This document shows, in pieces, positions 19,604-28,832 of a stretch of 64,000 nt of DNA. The notes below the pieces were generated by a model that saw only the letters and a program-made list of their open reading frames with translations, did no database searches and was not told where the DNA came from. Numbering within the stretch: position 1 is the stretch's first letter; every line of letters starts with the position of its first letter. A program made the position numbers and the translations under genes. Source of the DNA: an uncultured Alphaproteobacteria bacterium (lineage in GTDB: Bacteria > Pseudomonadota > Alphaproteobacteria > Rhodobacterales > Rhodobacteraceae); contig CACBAO010000002.1 of the NCBI GenBank assembly GCA_902537235.1, positions 62,001-126,000 on the forward strand. The letters run 5' to 3'.

Positions 19604-20782
19604 ATGTTCGAGCATTTAAATAGTCAACCATCAGATAAAATAATGGAGTTAATGGCTCAGTACGCTGAGGATACAAGAACAAATAAGTTAGATTTGGGTG
19701 TGGGGGTTTACAAGAATGCCGAAGGAGCAACACCAATAATGAAAGCCGTAAAAAAAAGTGAAGAGATACTGCACAGATTACAGGATAGTAAAAGTTATGT
19801 TGGCTTAATAGGCTCAATTGAATTTTCCAAAAATATAGGAGGATTAGTCTTAAATAATTCTGTAGATGAAAAAAGGCTCTCATATGCTCAAGCACCTGGA
19901 GGAACCGGAGCCTTACACCAACTTCTTCTTTTAGCAAGAGCTACTAAGAACGTCGGAAATGTTTGGATTTCAAATCCGAGCTGGCCCAATCATCAAGCTA
20001 TTTTGAAACACTTGGGCATGAATATGAGCTTATATTATTATTTTGATGAGATGACATGTGAAGTGAATTTTGACAAAATGTATAAAGATCTTAATGATAT
20101 GCGTGAAAACGATATATTGTTGTTGCATGGATGTTGTCACAACCCTACTGGAGCAAATTTAAGCTTAGAACAATGGGTAGAGATAACACAATTAATCCAG
20201 GACAAAAATGTTTTACCTTTTATAGATCTTGCGTATCAAGGCTTTGGAGACGGCTTAACTAAAGATGTCAAGGGTCTCAATTATCTTGTAAAAAATGTTT
20301 CAGAGGCAATGATTGCTGTCTCTTGCTCAAAAAATTTTGGTGTTTACAGAGATAGAGTAGGTGTAGCTATTGTAGTTTCAGAGCCAGAGAAACAGCTTGT
20401 AGTTCAAGATAACCTTAAATCATTAAACCGTCTTACATTTTCTTTCCCTCCAGATCACGGTGCCGCAGTAGTCAATCAAATATTGCAGGATGACACGCTT
20501 AAGGTTCTGTGGAAAGACGAACTAGAAGAAATGCGAGTGAATATGTTGGATTTGAGAGAGAGACTTGCAACGGAATTACAACGAGAGACGAAATCAGAGC
20601 GATTTAGCTTTGTGAATAAGCATAGAGGAATGTTTTCTAAGCTTGGATTAAATTCTAACCAAGTTGAGGTTTTAAGAAAAGATCATGGAATTTATATGGT
20701 CTCCGATAGTAGAATAAATGTAGCGGGTTTACGTAAAGACGTGATAAATTATCTAGCAGGCGCAATTGCAGATATTATTTAA
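19604..20782 (+). CDS. tyrB: Aromatic amino acid / aspartate aminotransferase (class I, PLP)
   Basis: A fold-type I aminotransferase of 392 residues. It begins [16 protein letters not shown] and [20 protein letters not shown], typical of the AspC/TyrB subgroup. The PLP lysine is K243 in [27 protein letters not shown] and the [11 protein letters not shown] loop supply further cofactor contacts. It should exchange amino groups between aromatic amino acids or aspartate and 2-oxoglutarate; which is preferred cannot be decided, so tyrB is the likelier of two names. It starts exactly where the GNAT gene ends. Confidence 0.88.
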   Translation: MFEHLNSQPSDKIMELMAQYAEDTRTNKLDLGVGVYKNAEGATPIMKAVKKSEEILHRLQDSKSYVGLIGSIEFSKNIGGLVLNNSVDEKRLSYAQAPGGTGALHQLLLLARATKNVGNVWISNPSWPNHQAILKHLGMNMSLYYYFDEMTCEVNFDKMYKDLNDMRENDILLLHGCCHNPTGANLSLEQWVEITQLIQDKNVLPFIDLAYQGFGDGLTKDVKGLNYLVKNVSEAMIAVSCSKNFGVYRDRVGVAIVVSEPEKQLVVQDNLKSLNRLTFSFPPDHGAAVVNQILQDDTLKVLWKDELEEMRVNMLDLRERLATELQRETKSERFSFVNKHRGMFSKLGLNSNQVEVLRKDHGIYMVSDSRINVAGLRKDVINYLAGAIADII

Positions 20783-20829
20783 AGCTGACAAAGATTTGTT
20801 CAAGGACAATTATAATTAGGATTAAAGGA

Positions 20830-22776
20830 ATGAAAATTATAGAAGGATATCAGCCCAAGGAAGAGTTTTCCAAAAAAGCGCTAATAGATAGGACCAAATA
20901 TCATGAAATGTATAAAAGGTCAGTTGAAAGTCCTGAAGCGTTTTGGGAAGAACAAGCCCGTAATCGACTGCTGTGGCAAAAAGAATTTACTAAAGTCAAA
21001 AATGTTTCATATTCCCATCCTGATGTTTCCATAAAGTGGTTTGAGGATGGCGTGCTCAATGTGTCTGAAAACTGTGTTGATAGGCATTTAGAAAACAAAA
21101 GTGACGAGGTCGCAATCTTGTGGGAGGGTGATGAGCCGGGGGTTTCTAAAAAGATTACGTACAGAGAACTCTATGAAAATGTGTGTAAGTTTGGTAACGT
21201 TTTAAAGGATCGAGGCATAAAGAAAGGGGATAGAGTAATTCTGTATATGCCAATGGTTCCAGAGGCGGCTTACGCGATGTTAGCATGCGCCAGAGTGGGT
21301 GCTATACACTCTGTTGTTTTCGCGGGCTTTTCTCCAGAAGCGCTTGCGAGTCGAATTATTGATTGTGGAGCAAAAGCGGTGATTACCGCCAATGAAGCGC
21401 CAAGAGGTGGAAAACAAACACCTTTAAAGAAGAATGTTGATGAGGCTTTGGATATTTCTGGAGATATAACCTCTCTTGTTTTGAAAAGGACTTCAACAGA
21501 AGTTAGTATGAAAGAAGGACGTGATTTCTGGTTGAATGATTTGATGGATAAATCGAGTACTGTTTGCCCTCCTGAACCTATGGATTCAGAGGACCCGCTT
21601 TTTATCCTTTATACCTCTGGTTCAACAGGAAAACCTAAGGGTGTTTTACATTCAACTGCAGGATATATTCTTTACGCTTCAATAACACATAAATTTGTCT
21701 TTGATTATAATGATGGAGATATTTATTGGTGCACTGCTGATGTTGGTTGGGTAACTGGCCATAGCTATATTGTTTACGGGCCTTTAGCAAATGGAGCAAC
21801 GACTCTGATGTTTGAGGGTGTTCCTACTTTTCCGGACGCATCACGTTTTTGGCAAATATGTGAAAAATATAAAGTAAATCAATTTTACACTGCTCCAACA
21901 GCTATAAGGGCTTTAATGGGGTTAGGAGACGAATTTGTTAACAAGAATGATTTATCTAGCATTCGAATTCTAGGTACTGTAGGAGAACCTATTAATCCTG
22001 AAGCATGGGAGTGGTATAATCGGGTAGTAGGTAAAAACAATTGTCCAATAGTCGATACGTGGTGGCAAACCGAAACAGGTGGAATTCTTATTACACCTCT
22101 ACCAGGAGCCACAACTACCAAGCCTGGTTCTGCGACTTTACCCTTTTTTGGTATTGAGCCTGCAATTCTCGACCCTAACTCTGGGGAAGAAATATCTGAT
22201 GAAGAATGTGAAGGCGTATTGGTTATTAAGGATAGTTGGCCAGGGCAAATGCGTACTGTTTTTGGAGATCACGATAGGTTTGTTTCGACCTATTTCAATG
22301 ATTATAAAGGGTATTACTTTTCAGGTGATGGGTGTAGAAGGGACAAAGACGGGTATTACTGGATTACCGGAAGAGTCGATGACGTTTTAAATGTATCAGG
22401 ACATAGAATGGGAACGGCAGAAATTGAAAGTGCTCTAGTCGCTCATCCAAAAGTTAATGAGAGTGCAGTAGTCGGTTTCCCTCACCCAATTAAAGGCCAA
22501 GGGATATACGCATATGTATCTTTAATGTCTGGAGAGAAAAACTCTGACGAACTTTTGAAGGAGCTTCAGAATTGGGTTAGAAAAGAGATTGGTCCTATTG
22601 CAAAGCCTGATATTATTCAATTTTCTCCAGGTCTTCCAAAGACGAGATCAGGTAAGATAATGAGAAGGATTTTGCGAAAAATCGCTGAGGATGATTTCAG
22701 CAATTTAGGTGATACATCTACTTTAGCAGAACCTGCTGTCGTTGATGATCTGATTGCTAATCGTAAGAAGCTTTAA
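20830..22776 (+). CDS. acs: Acetyl-CoA synthetase
   Basis: Activates acetate to acetyl-CoA through an acetyl-adenylate. The protein has 648 residues, the normal length. The AMP-binding loop is [15 protein letters not shown], followed by [30 protein letters not shown], and [20 protein letters not shown]. The C-terminal [15 protein letters not shown] carries the catalytic lysine K609, which in other bacteria is switched off by acetylation. A 47-base gap separates it from the aminotransferase, and a GNAT gene lies two genes upstream; whether that GNAT acetylates Acs is speculation. Confidence 0.97.
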   Translation: MKIIEGYQPKEEFSKKALIDRTKYHEMYKRSVESPEAFWEEQARNRLLWQKEFTKVKNVSYSHPDVSIKWFEDGVLNVSENCVDRHLENKSDEVAILWEGDEPGVSKKITYRELYENVCKFGNVLKDRGIKKGDRVILYMPMVPEAAYAMLACARVGAIHSVVFAGFSPEALASRIIDCGAKAVITANEAPRGGKQTPLKKNVDEALDISGDITSLVLKRTSTEVSMKEGRDFWLNDLMDKSSTVCPPEPMDSEDPLFILYTSGSTGKPKGVLHSTAGYILYASITHKFVFDYNDGDIYWCTADVGWVTGHSYIVYGPLANGATTLMFEGVPTFPDASRFWQICEKYKVNQFYTAPTAIRALMGLGDEFVNKNDLSSIRILGTVGEPINPEAWEWYNRVVGKNNCPIVDTWWQTETGGILITPLPGATTTKPGSATLPFFGIEPAILDPNSGEEISDEECEGVLVIKDSWPGQMRTVFGDHDRFVSTYFNDYKGYYFSGDGCRRDKDGYYWITGRVDDVLNVSGHRMGTAEIESALVAHPKVNESAVVGFPHPIKGQGIYAYVSLMSGEKNSDELLKELQNWVRKEIGPIAKPDIIQFSPGLPKTRSGKIMRRILRKIAEDDFSNLGDTSTLAEPAVVDDLIANRKKL

Positions 22777-22790
22777 AGTGAATTAAATTA

Positions 22791-23135
22791 ATGAGGATAT
22801 CTGTGGTTAGAAATTTTTTTATTATAACTTTTTGTTTTTTAACAGTTGCTTGTCAAACAAATCAAACTAGTTTTGAGCAACCCAACATTACAGGGAACTA
22901 CACTGGCCCAACAATCGGTAACAAGGTCAAGCTAACAGATGATGGTCAGTGTATAGCACGTAATTTGAGCTTTTTAGTGGGACAACCTGAATCAGCGCTC
23001 GGCGCAATGGAGTACCCATCCAATACCAGAATTATTTTCTTAGATAGAAATGAAAGTATTGAGAATACTAACCCTAAAAGATTGAGTATTATTGTTGGCA
23101 GTCAGAAGAAGATAGTTAGCGTCTATTGCGGTTAA
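22791..23135 (+). CDS. Peptidase inhibitor I78-family lipoprotein
   Basis: A 114-residue protein with a hydrophobic signal segment (residues 7-20) ending in a lipobox-like LTVAC, so it is probably a lipoprotein anchored at Cys21. The rest matches the I78 inhibitor pattern: QCIARNLSFLVGQPESAL, then an Arg-Ile strand (NTRIIFLDRN), then NPKRLSIIV, and the closing VSVYCG. The pattern match comes from memory of the family, whose members resemble serine protease inhibitors. Target unknown. It lies 14 bases after acs and ends five bases before the convergent dnaE2 stop. Confidence 0.78.
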   Translation: MRISVVRNFFIITFCFLTVACQTNQTSFEQPNITGNYTGPTIGNKVKLTDDGQCIARNLSFLVGQPESALGAMEYPSNTRIIFLDRNESIENTNPKRLSIIVGSQKKIVSVYCG

Positions 23136-23140
23136 ACCTG

Positions 23141-25987
23141 TTAGATACTACGGCTAAAATATTCTTCTATGAATCTCTTATTGAGAAAGGGCCTTAGTAG
23201 TTTTACGGGGTGTGTAGATAGGCTTAACCGTAGAGATTGATAATCTAAAACCAATTCTTCACCTAAAGTCATATTAGGAAGATTGACGCTTTTCTCCGGC
23301 AAGTATTCCTTCTCAGAATAACCTTTAAAAAGGGCTAAAGGATTTGTTTTTTTTATAGCTTGAGCATCCCAAAGTAATAGTCTTCTGTTTTTATTAAGAG
23401 AGTGAAAGCAATTTGCTTTAATCAGCAGCTTTATAATACTTGGGCTCAGTCTAATACGATTCCATAAATCTTGGGGATCATTATAACCATTGCCTCTCTC
23501 TTTAATAATTCTATCGACGTCATTTTTTGACAGTCCTTTGATCTGCCTGAACCCTATTCGTAAACTAAAACAAGGTTCGCCGTGACTTTCTAGAGAATGA
23601 TTCCATTCACTTTTGTTTATGCATATTTCTTTAACTTTTACTCCGTGATTTTTTGCATCACGTATTATTTGGGAAGCAGAGTAGAATCCCATCGGTTGAG
23701 AGTTGAGTAAAGCGCAGGCAAAAACATCAGGATAATGATATTTTATCCAAGCCGACGCATATACAAGAATAGCGAAGCTTGCAGCATGACTTTCAGGAAA
23801 TCCGTATTCACCAAACCCCGATATCTGAGAAAAGCACTTTGCAGCAAAATCCTTGTCGTATCCATTTTTTTGCATGCCATCAATAAATCTTTTTTTAAAC
23901 TTACTAACAGTACCGTTTCTCTTAAACGTTGCTAATGATTTTCTCAGTCTATCAGTATCTTTCAATGAAAATCCCGCACCTTTCATTGCAATTTGTATTG
24001 CTTGTTCTTGAAATAGTGGCACGCCAAGAGTCTTACCAAGAATTTCTTTAAGTTTTTCGGAAGGAAAAGTAACTTTTTCTTGTCCATTTCTTCTTTTTAT
24101 ATAGGGATGAACCATGTCCCCCTGAATTGGCCCAGGTCTGACGATGGCAACTTGTATTACCAGATCATAAAAGCATTGTGGTTTTAATCTTGGAAGGAAG
24201 TTCATTTGGGCTCTGCTTTCAACTTGAAAAACCCCTATAGTGTCTGCTTTGGAAAGCATATTAAAGACACGTGTATCTCGATGTGGAATATTGTTTAGGC
24301 TAACTTTGCGGTTGTGATAGTTTTTTATTAAATCAAAAGATTTTTTTATACATGTCAGCATCCCAAGAGCTAAGATATCTATCTTTAGTATACCTAAAAA
24401 GTCTATGTCGTCTTTATCCCATGCTATTATGCTTCTGCCTTCCATAGCAGTATTTTCAATAGATGTAATCTCATCCAAATAATCCTCAGTAATTATAAAG
24501 CCACCTACATGCTGACCTAAGTGTCTAGGAAACCCTATCAATTGGTCGCTGAGGGCCAAAGTCTCCAACATTCTAGTATGGTCATTCTTACCTTCTAAGT
24601 TGGTATTATTGTAATGAGGTATCTTATGTCTATCCCATCCAACAATATTTTCAGCCATCGAGGATATTATTTCTTTGCTTAACCCCATTACTTTGCCTAC
24701 ATCTCTTATCGCTCCTTTCGCTCTGTAGTGGATGACTGTAGCGCATAAGGCAGCTCTTCTATCGCCATATTTCTTGTATATTTCGTCTATTATCTCCTGT
24801 CTGCGTTCATGCTCAAAATCAATGTCAATATCAGGGGGTTCGTTTCTTGCCTCTGATATAAAGCGCTCGAATACCATAGACCCAATCTCTGGGCTAACGG
24901 ATGTTACTCCCAAAGAAAAACAAACTATGGAATTAGCAGCAGAGCCACGGCCTTGACACAAAATACCTCTACTTCTTGCAAATTTCACTATGTCATACAC
25001 TGTGAGAAAATAAGGAGCGTATTTGAGTTTTTTTATTAACAGAAGTTCCTTTTTTACTCCCTTTAATATTTTCACAGGAATATTTTTTGCATAATATTCA
25101 TTTAATCCATTAAAGGTTAGCTTGTGTAATATTGTATCAGGGTTCTCTCCTTTGAGCACTTCTTTGGGGTATGTATAGCTGAGTTCGTCTAAAGAAAACG
25201 AACATCTATCGCTTACAAAGTTAGTGTTGTGTATCGCTTCGGGATAATCTTTGAATGTAGTTATAAAATCATGGGGTGATCGCATCCTTTGCTCTCCATT
25301 AATACTTGATTCAACTCCCAGGTCATCTATGGTGCATTTCATTTTTATTGCAGATAAAGTATCTCTGACTTTTCGTCTGGAGCCATGATGCATTAGAGGA
25401 GTAGAAGACCCTATAACTCCACACTTAGCGTTTTTTGCAAACCTATTGATTTTGTAAAAGCGTATTTCATCCAGGCCATCATATTTGGGTGCCATAACTA
25501 TATATATAGATCTACTATTATTTCTCTTGAGTATTCGGATAAACCTCAACCACTCAAGCCTCTCTGAAAGGCTATGATTTTTTTCTGAAATATGAGCTAA
25601 AAATATAATGCCATCTTGGTTTTTGAGAATACTTTCATAGTCAATATGGGAATAACCCTTCTTCGAATTCTTTTTTCCAGTAGTTAAAACTTTGCATATA
25701 TTTTTCCATCCTTGTCGTGTCTGAGCTAAGCATGTTATTTCGGTTCTATGAGTTGTGACAATAGTAACTCCTGGTATTAGTTTTAGAGGAGAGCATTTAC
25801 TTTTAGTATCATATTCGATTTCCTTTATAGTTCTAAGCCCTCTCACTATTCCAGAAATGGAGTTTTTGTCGACAATCGCTATAGATCTTAATCCAAACTC
25901 TATTGCTCTTTCGACATACTCTTCAGGATGGCTGGCTCCTTCTAGGAAGCTAAAATTAGATGTTATGCAAAGCTCTGAATACGACAA
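23141..25987 (-). CDS. dnaE2: Error-prone DNA polymerase DnaE2, C-terminally short
   Basis: Alternative C-family polymerase for translesion synthesis with ImuB. The N-terminal PHP domain starts SYSELCITSNFSFLEGASHP. The palm carries EPPDIDIDFEHERRQEI, which holds two catalytic aspartates, and LKIDILALGMLTC, which holds the third. FPESHAASFAILVYASAWIK and the helix-hairpin-helix region follow. The protein ends soon after LRLSLSTHPVKLLRPFL. DnaE2 homologues are usually about 1050-1100 residues and continue into an OB-fold; here only 948 residues are coded. The downstream DNA encodes the I78 lipoprotein on the other strand, leaving no room for the domain. Start is TTG, chosen because the N-terminus matches the family. 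Confidence 0.93.
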   Translation of the reverse strand: MSYSELCITSNFSFLEGASHPEEYVERAIEFGLRSIAIVDKNSISGIVRGLRTIKEIEYDTKSKCSPLKLIPGVTIVTTHRTEITCLAQTRQGWKNICKVLTTGKKNSKKGYSHIDYESILKNQDGIIFLAHISEKNHSLSERLEWLRFIRILKRNNSRSIYIVMAPKYDGLDEIRFYKINRFAKNAKCGVIGSSTPLMHHGSRRKVRDTLSAIKMKCTIDDLGVESSINGEQRMRSPHDFITTFKDYPEAIHNTNFVSDRCSFSLDELSYTYPKEVLKGENPDTILHKLTFNGLNEYYAKNIPVKILKGVKKELLLIKKLKYAPYFLTVYDIVKFARSRGILCQGRGSAANSIVCFSLGVTSVSPEIGSMVFERFISEARNEPPDIDIDFEHERRQEIIDEIYKKYGDRRAALCATVIHYRAKGAIRDVGKVMGLSKEIISSMAENIVGWDRHKIPHYNNTNLEGKNDHTRMLETLALSDQLIGFPRHLGQHVGGFIITEDYLDEITSIENTAMEGRSIIAWDKDDIDFLGILKIDILALGMLTCIKKSFDLIKNYHNRKVSLNNIPHRDTRVFNMLSKADTIGVFQVESRAQMNFLPRLKPQCFYDLVIQVAIVRPGPIQGDMVHPYIKRRNGQEKVTFPSEKLKEILGKTLGVPLFQEQAIQIAMKGAGFSLKDTDRLRKSLATFKRNGTVSKFKKRFIDGMQKNGYDKDFAAKCFSQISGFGEYGFPESHAASFAILVYASAWIKYHYPDVFACALLNSQPMGFYSASQIIRDAKNHGVKVKEICINKSEWNHSLESHGEPCFSLRIGFRQIKGLSKNDVDRIIKERGNGYNDPQDLWNRIRLSPSIIKLLIKANCFHSLNKNRRLLLWDAQAIKKTNPLALFKGYSEKEYLPEKSVNLPNMTLGEELVLDYQSLRLSLSTHPVKLLRPFLNKRFIEEYFSRSI

Positions 25988-26013
25988 CTAAAAGCTCTAT
26001 CTTATTAAGCTAT

Positions 26014-26895
26014 TCAATCTGCCTTATTGGAAGACAGTTGAAAGATCATATAGTGATTGAATTTAATAAAATTGTCAGAATTTCTTATGTTTCCATAAAT
26101 TCTGTCATGTAAACGTCTGCGCTTTTTTTGGTTTACTATAGTCTTATAGACCAGATTAAATAGTTTCATTTTCCAAGGATGGCTTGCTACTAAGCCTTGC
26201 TGTACTTTGTCTATTCCAACGCCAACTACATTATAAAATTTCTGCTCTATATCTAAAGATGGAGCAACCGATTTTGTTATCTCTTTTTTTGATATAATAT
26301 TCAGATCTATATCTTTAAGTAGTTTCAGCATTTCCGATAAAGGGTGTCCTCCTCCTGGTCTTCTGTTGTGACTACTATGCTTGACGTCAGAGCGGAAGCA
26401 ATCCGCAACCAATATTTGTCCACCTTTGTTTAGTAATTCTTTAGCCTTTTTTAGCGCAATTTTTGCGGGAATATATTGGAAGCTTTCTGAAAATAGACAT
26501 AAGTCAAATGACTGATTTTTTTTGGGTTCATAATCTTCAAACCTTATATTATGAACTTCGGCTTTATTGTTTGTGTTTTCTAAACATCGTTTGCTTAGTA
26601 TATCGCTAGGTACAATAATAGTGACGCTATGGCCTAAGGAGATTAACTTCTTTGCTGTTTCTCCAGCACCTCCGCCAATATCAAGTATCCTCAGCTTTTT
26701 CTTTTTTGGAAAGTATTTGAACAGTAATTTTGTATACTGTTCTTGAGCCTTACCCAAATTCTCAAGACAAGGATCTAGGTTGTCCCAAACGCCGTAGTGC
26801 ATGTTCTCTTTCCCAGTAACAAATTTTGCTATTGCCAAAGAAACCTCAAGCCCAAGAGCTTTAGTATCTAATGTATTATTTTTTTGAAATTGCAT
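26014..26895 (-). CDS. Class I SAM-dependent methyltransferase inside the imuB-dnaE2 operon
   Basis: A 293-residue Rossmann methyltransferase. Motif I is ILDIGGGAGETAKKL near residues 70-84. It is preceded by an HYGVWDNL block like that of small-molecule or lipid methyltransferases, and followed by FDLCLFSESFQYI and GGQILVADCFRSD. The basic C-terminal region contains NQKKRRRLHDRIYG. There is no DPPY-type motif of adenine or N4-cytosine DNA methylases and no PC dipeptide of C5 methylases, so DNA is not an obvious substrate. It lies 21 bases after imuB and 26 bases before dnaE2, so it should be in the same transcript. Substrate and role unknown. Confidence 0.82.
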   Translation of the reverse strand: MQFQKNNTLDTKALGLEVSLAIAKFVTGKENMHYGVWDNLDPCLENLGKAQEQYTKLLFKYFPKKKKLRILDIGGGAGETAKKLISLGHSVTIIVPSDILSKRCLENTNNKAEVHNIRFEDYEPKKNQSFDLCLFSESFQYIPAKIALKKAKELLNKGGQILVADCFRSDVKHSSHNRRPGGGHPLSEMLKLLKDIDLNIISKKEITKSVAPSLDIEQKFYNVVGVGIDKVQQGLVASHPWKMKLFNLVYKTIVNQKKRRRLHDRIYGNIRNSDNFIKFNHYMIFQLSSNKAD

Positions 26896-26916
26896 CCCTA
26901 TTCACAGCCTAAATTA

Positions 26917-28605
26917 CTAACAAAAGTTACCATGTACAAACCATCTATTTTCTGAAATCTTATTCTTTTCTTCAAACATCCACAACCTTGCACCACACGT
27001 TGTTGTTACCTCCCAATAGTCACGTAATCTAAAATTCGTTCCTTTATCCTTGTTCCACCATTCAGACGCTATTCTTTCAGGTCCACGTACATAGCAGGTT
27101 TTATATTTTTTTCCTCTCCAACTGAATTTATTCAGATAGTCATCTCTATACAAAGTAGCATTAATGAGATCCGGTGAATATAAAAGTATTGGTCTGATAA
27201 ATTTACTTTTCTGCCATTGATTACCTGTTTTTCTTTTTGTTTTAAATTCACCTAAAGAAAAAGTTTTCTCTGGTATGTGACTGTGGTGTTGTGCGAAGGA
27301 TTTCACCTTATTTTTCCCTAACCTAGCTTCAATTCTGGCCATCAATAAACTTATTTTTTCTTCCTCATCTAGATATTTAGAAGTGTAATCTCTACCAGGA
27401 ACATTTATAGCTATTTGTCTTTCTCTTGCTTCTTCAATATGTACTCCTTCAAGGATTATTGCTTCTATATTTTTGAGACTTTTAATAGTCTTGAGTTTTT
27501 CTAGCATTACCAGTTCTATTTTGGTTTTATCTTGCGTGGGGTTACTGAAATTTATCTCTATAAGTAATTTGTTGTTTGGTGGAAATTTAACATTACATCT
27601 TCTAATTAGCTTCTTATTTTTCTCGAGCTTGTCACATAGTTTCTTTATAAGAGTTTTGATGAATTCACTTATACTTTGAAGGGTTATTTCTTCTAAGAAC
27701 AGTTCTGTTGAAAAGGAGTATTTTTCTTCCCAGACAATTTTATTGAATAGTTCTGTTTCCTTGCCCAAAACTTGCCGTACTCTTTTGATTATATGATTCC
27801 CAAACCTTCTATTAATAGAAGCTGGATCTATGTTTATTAGGTCTCCAACTTTGTAGATACCAAATAAATTTAATAGATTTACATCGGTGCTTTCTAGGTT
27901 CAATGCTTCCACTGGTAAGGAAATAAGAGCTTTTTCTGTTTTATCATTATCAATTGTTCTAGACCTATGCATAGGGTCATTAACAGAATGGCCTATATTA
28001 AATATAGATAATTTCTTTTGCGAATTCTTGGTATCTCTATTGCTAGGAATCTTAATCCTTGTAGCTCTACTTTGATCATTAATTATTTTTCTAAGATTTT
28101 CTCTTGGTTGTTTTCGATTGGAACTATTTCGGAATCTTGCTATTGCCCAAGCAGCTCCCTGAGTTCCCGCAATTCCTATAATGCTGAGTATATTAATTTT
28201 AGAAAAATGAGTTGTTAGTTGATGTATGAAGTCTTCATCTTTCCCCGTGAATTTCTCGCATCCTGTTATATCAAGCATCAAGCTATCATAGCCATCTAAT
28301 CTTATAAGAGGTGTGAATTGATATGTGAAACTAAAAAGTTTAATTAGTTTTTTTTTAAGATCTGAATGCTGAACTGTTTTACTAATCACATGAGGATTTA
28401 ATGTCAGAGTTTCCTTAGTAGACATTCCGGCGGATATATTTAGCTTTTTAGCTAATCCATTTGCACATATTATTTCCTCCCCTCCAGAAAAAGAAACAAC
28501 TAGAGGTAATGAATCTAACAAGGGTTCCTTAGATAATATCGTCTCTAATGGTAATTGTGGAAACCAAATGGAAGCGAATCTATTTTTTAATTTTATTTTG
28601 TTCAT
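26917..28605 (-). CDS. imuB: ImuB-type inactive Y-family polymerase (translesion mutasome adaptor)
   Basis: A 562-residue Y-family-like protein that in studied bacteria is catalytically dead and links DnaE2 to the sliding clamp. The N-terminus RFASIWFPQLPLETIL lacks the metal-binding Asp of active enzymes. The palm block YDSLMLDITGCEKFTGKDE has the ImuB LDITGC signature in place of an active Asp-Glu pair. The C-terminal ImuB tail is complete: ILLYSPDLINATLY, VRGPERIASEWWNK, RDYWEVTTTCGARLWMF and WFVHGNFC. No imuA lies upstream; the next gene is fabA on the other strand. SOS control is expected from the family. Confidence 0.92.
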   Translation of the reverse strand: MNKIKLKNRFASIWFPQLPLETILSKEPLLDSLPLVVSFSGGEEIICANGLAKKLNISAGMSTKETLTLNPHVISKTVQHSDLKKKLIKLFSFTYQFTPLIRLDGYDSLMLDITGCEKFTGKDEDFIHQLTTHFSKINILSIIGIAGTQGAAWAIARFRNSSNRKQPRENLRKIINDQSRATRIKIPSNRDTKNSQKKLSIFNIGHSVNDPMHRSRTIDNDKTEKALISLPVEALNLESTDVNLLNLFGIYKVGDLINIDPASINRRFGNHIIKRVRQVLGKETELFNKIVWEEKYSFSTELFLEEITLQSISEFIKTLIKKLCDKLEKNKKLIRRCNVKFPPNNKLLIEINFSNPTQDKTKIELVMLEKLKTIKSLKNIEAIILEGVHIEEARERQIAINVPGRDYTSKYLDEEEKISLLMARIEARLGKNKVKSFAQHHSHIPEKTFSLGEFKTKRKTGNQWQKSKFIRPILLYSPDLINATLYRDDYLNKFSWRGKKYKTCYVRGPERIASEWWNKDKGTNFRLRDYWEVTTTCGARLWMFEEKNKISENRWFVHGNFC

Positions 28606-28832
28606 GATTTGTTCTTTTTAATTGCAAACGAATAAAAAGTCCAACTCAATTTTGTACTTTGGCGTACAGCAGATATGAAAATTATTTTACCTATCTTTTG
28701 TAAACATACCCTGATAGGATCTCCTTTAATAATTTTGTGATAGAAAATAATAATCAAAAAAAAAATATTTTTTAACGCGTTAATAGAATTTGATTTGTAT
28801 GATGCTAAAAATAGTATAGTAAAAAGAACACT
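28606..28832. promoter_or_regulatory. Divergent promoter region between imuB and fabA
   Basis: A 227-base AT-rich gap that must hold promoters for the imuB operon (leftward) and the fab operon (rightward). I see no RNA gene. It contains the inverted repeat at 28653-28668, an A-run near 28757-28768, and a TATAGT box near 28814 that could serve fabA. I did not find the GTTC-N7-GTTC direct repeat typical of alphaproteobacterial LexA. Confidence 0.5.
28653..28668. promoter_or_regulatory. Inverted repeat upstream of imuB, candidate operator
   Basis: TGTAC-TTTGGC-GTACA is an inverted repeat with 5-base arms and a 6-base spacer, about 48-63 bases upstream of the imuB ATG. This is a reasonable place for a repressor of the mutasome operon. 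It does not match the GTTC-N7-GTTC or CTGT-N8-ACAG LexA boxes, so naming LexA would be a guess. Confidence 0.25.

Noticed and set aside
19533..19937. 134-residue reverse-strand open frame
   Set aside because: Antisense to the well-supported GNAT and aminotransferase genes, with no domain features; a shadow frame.
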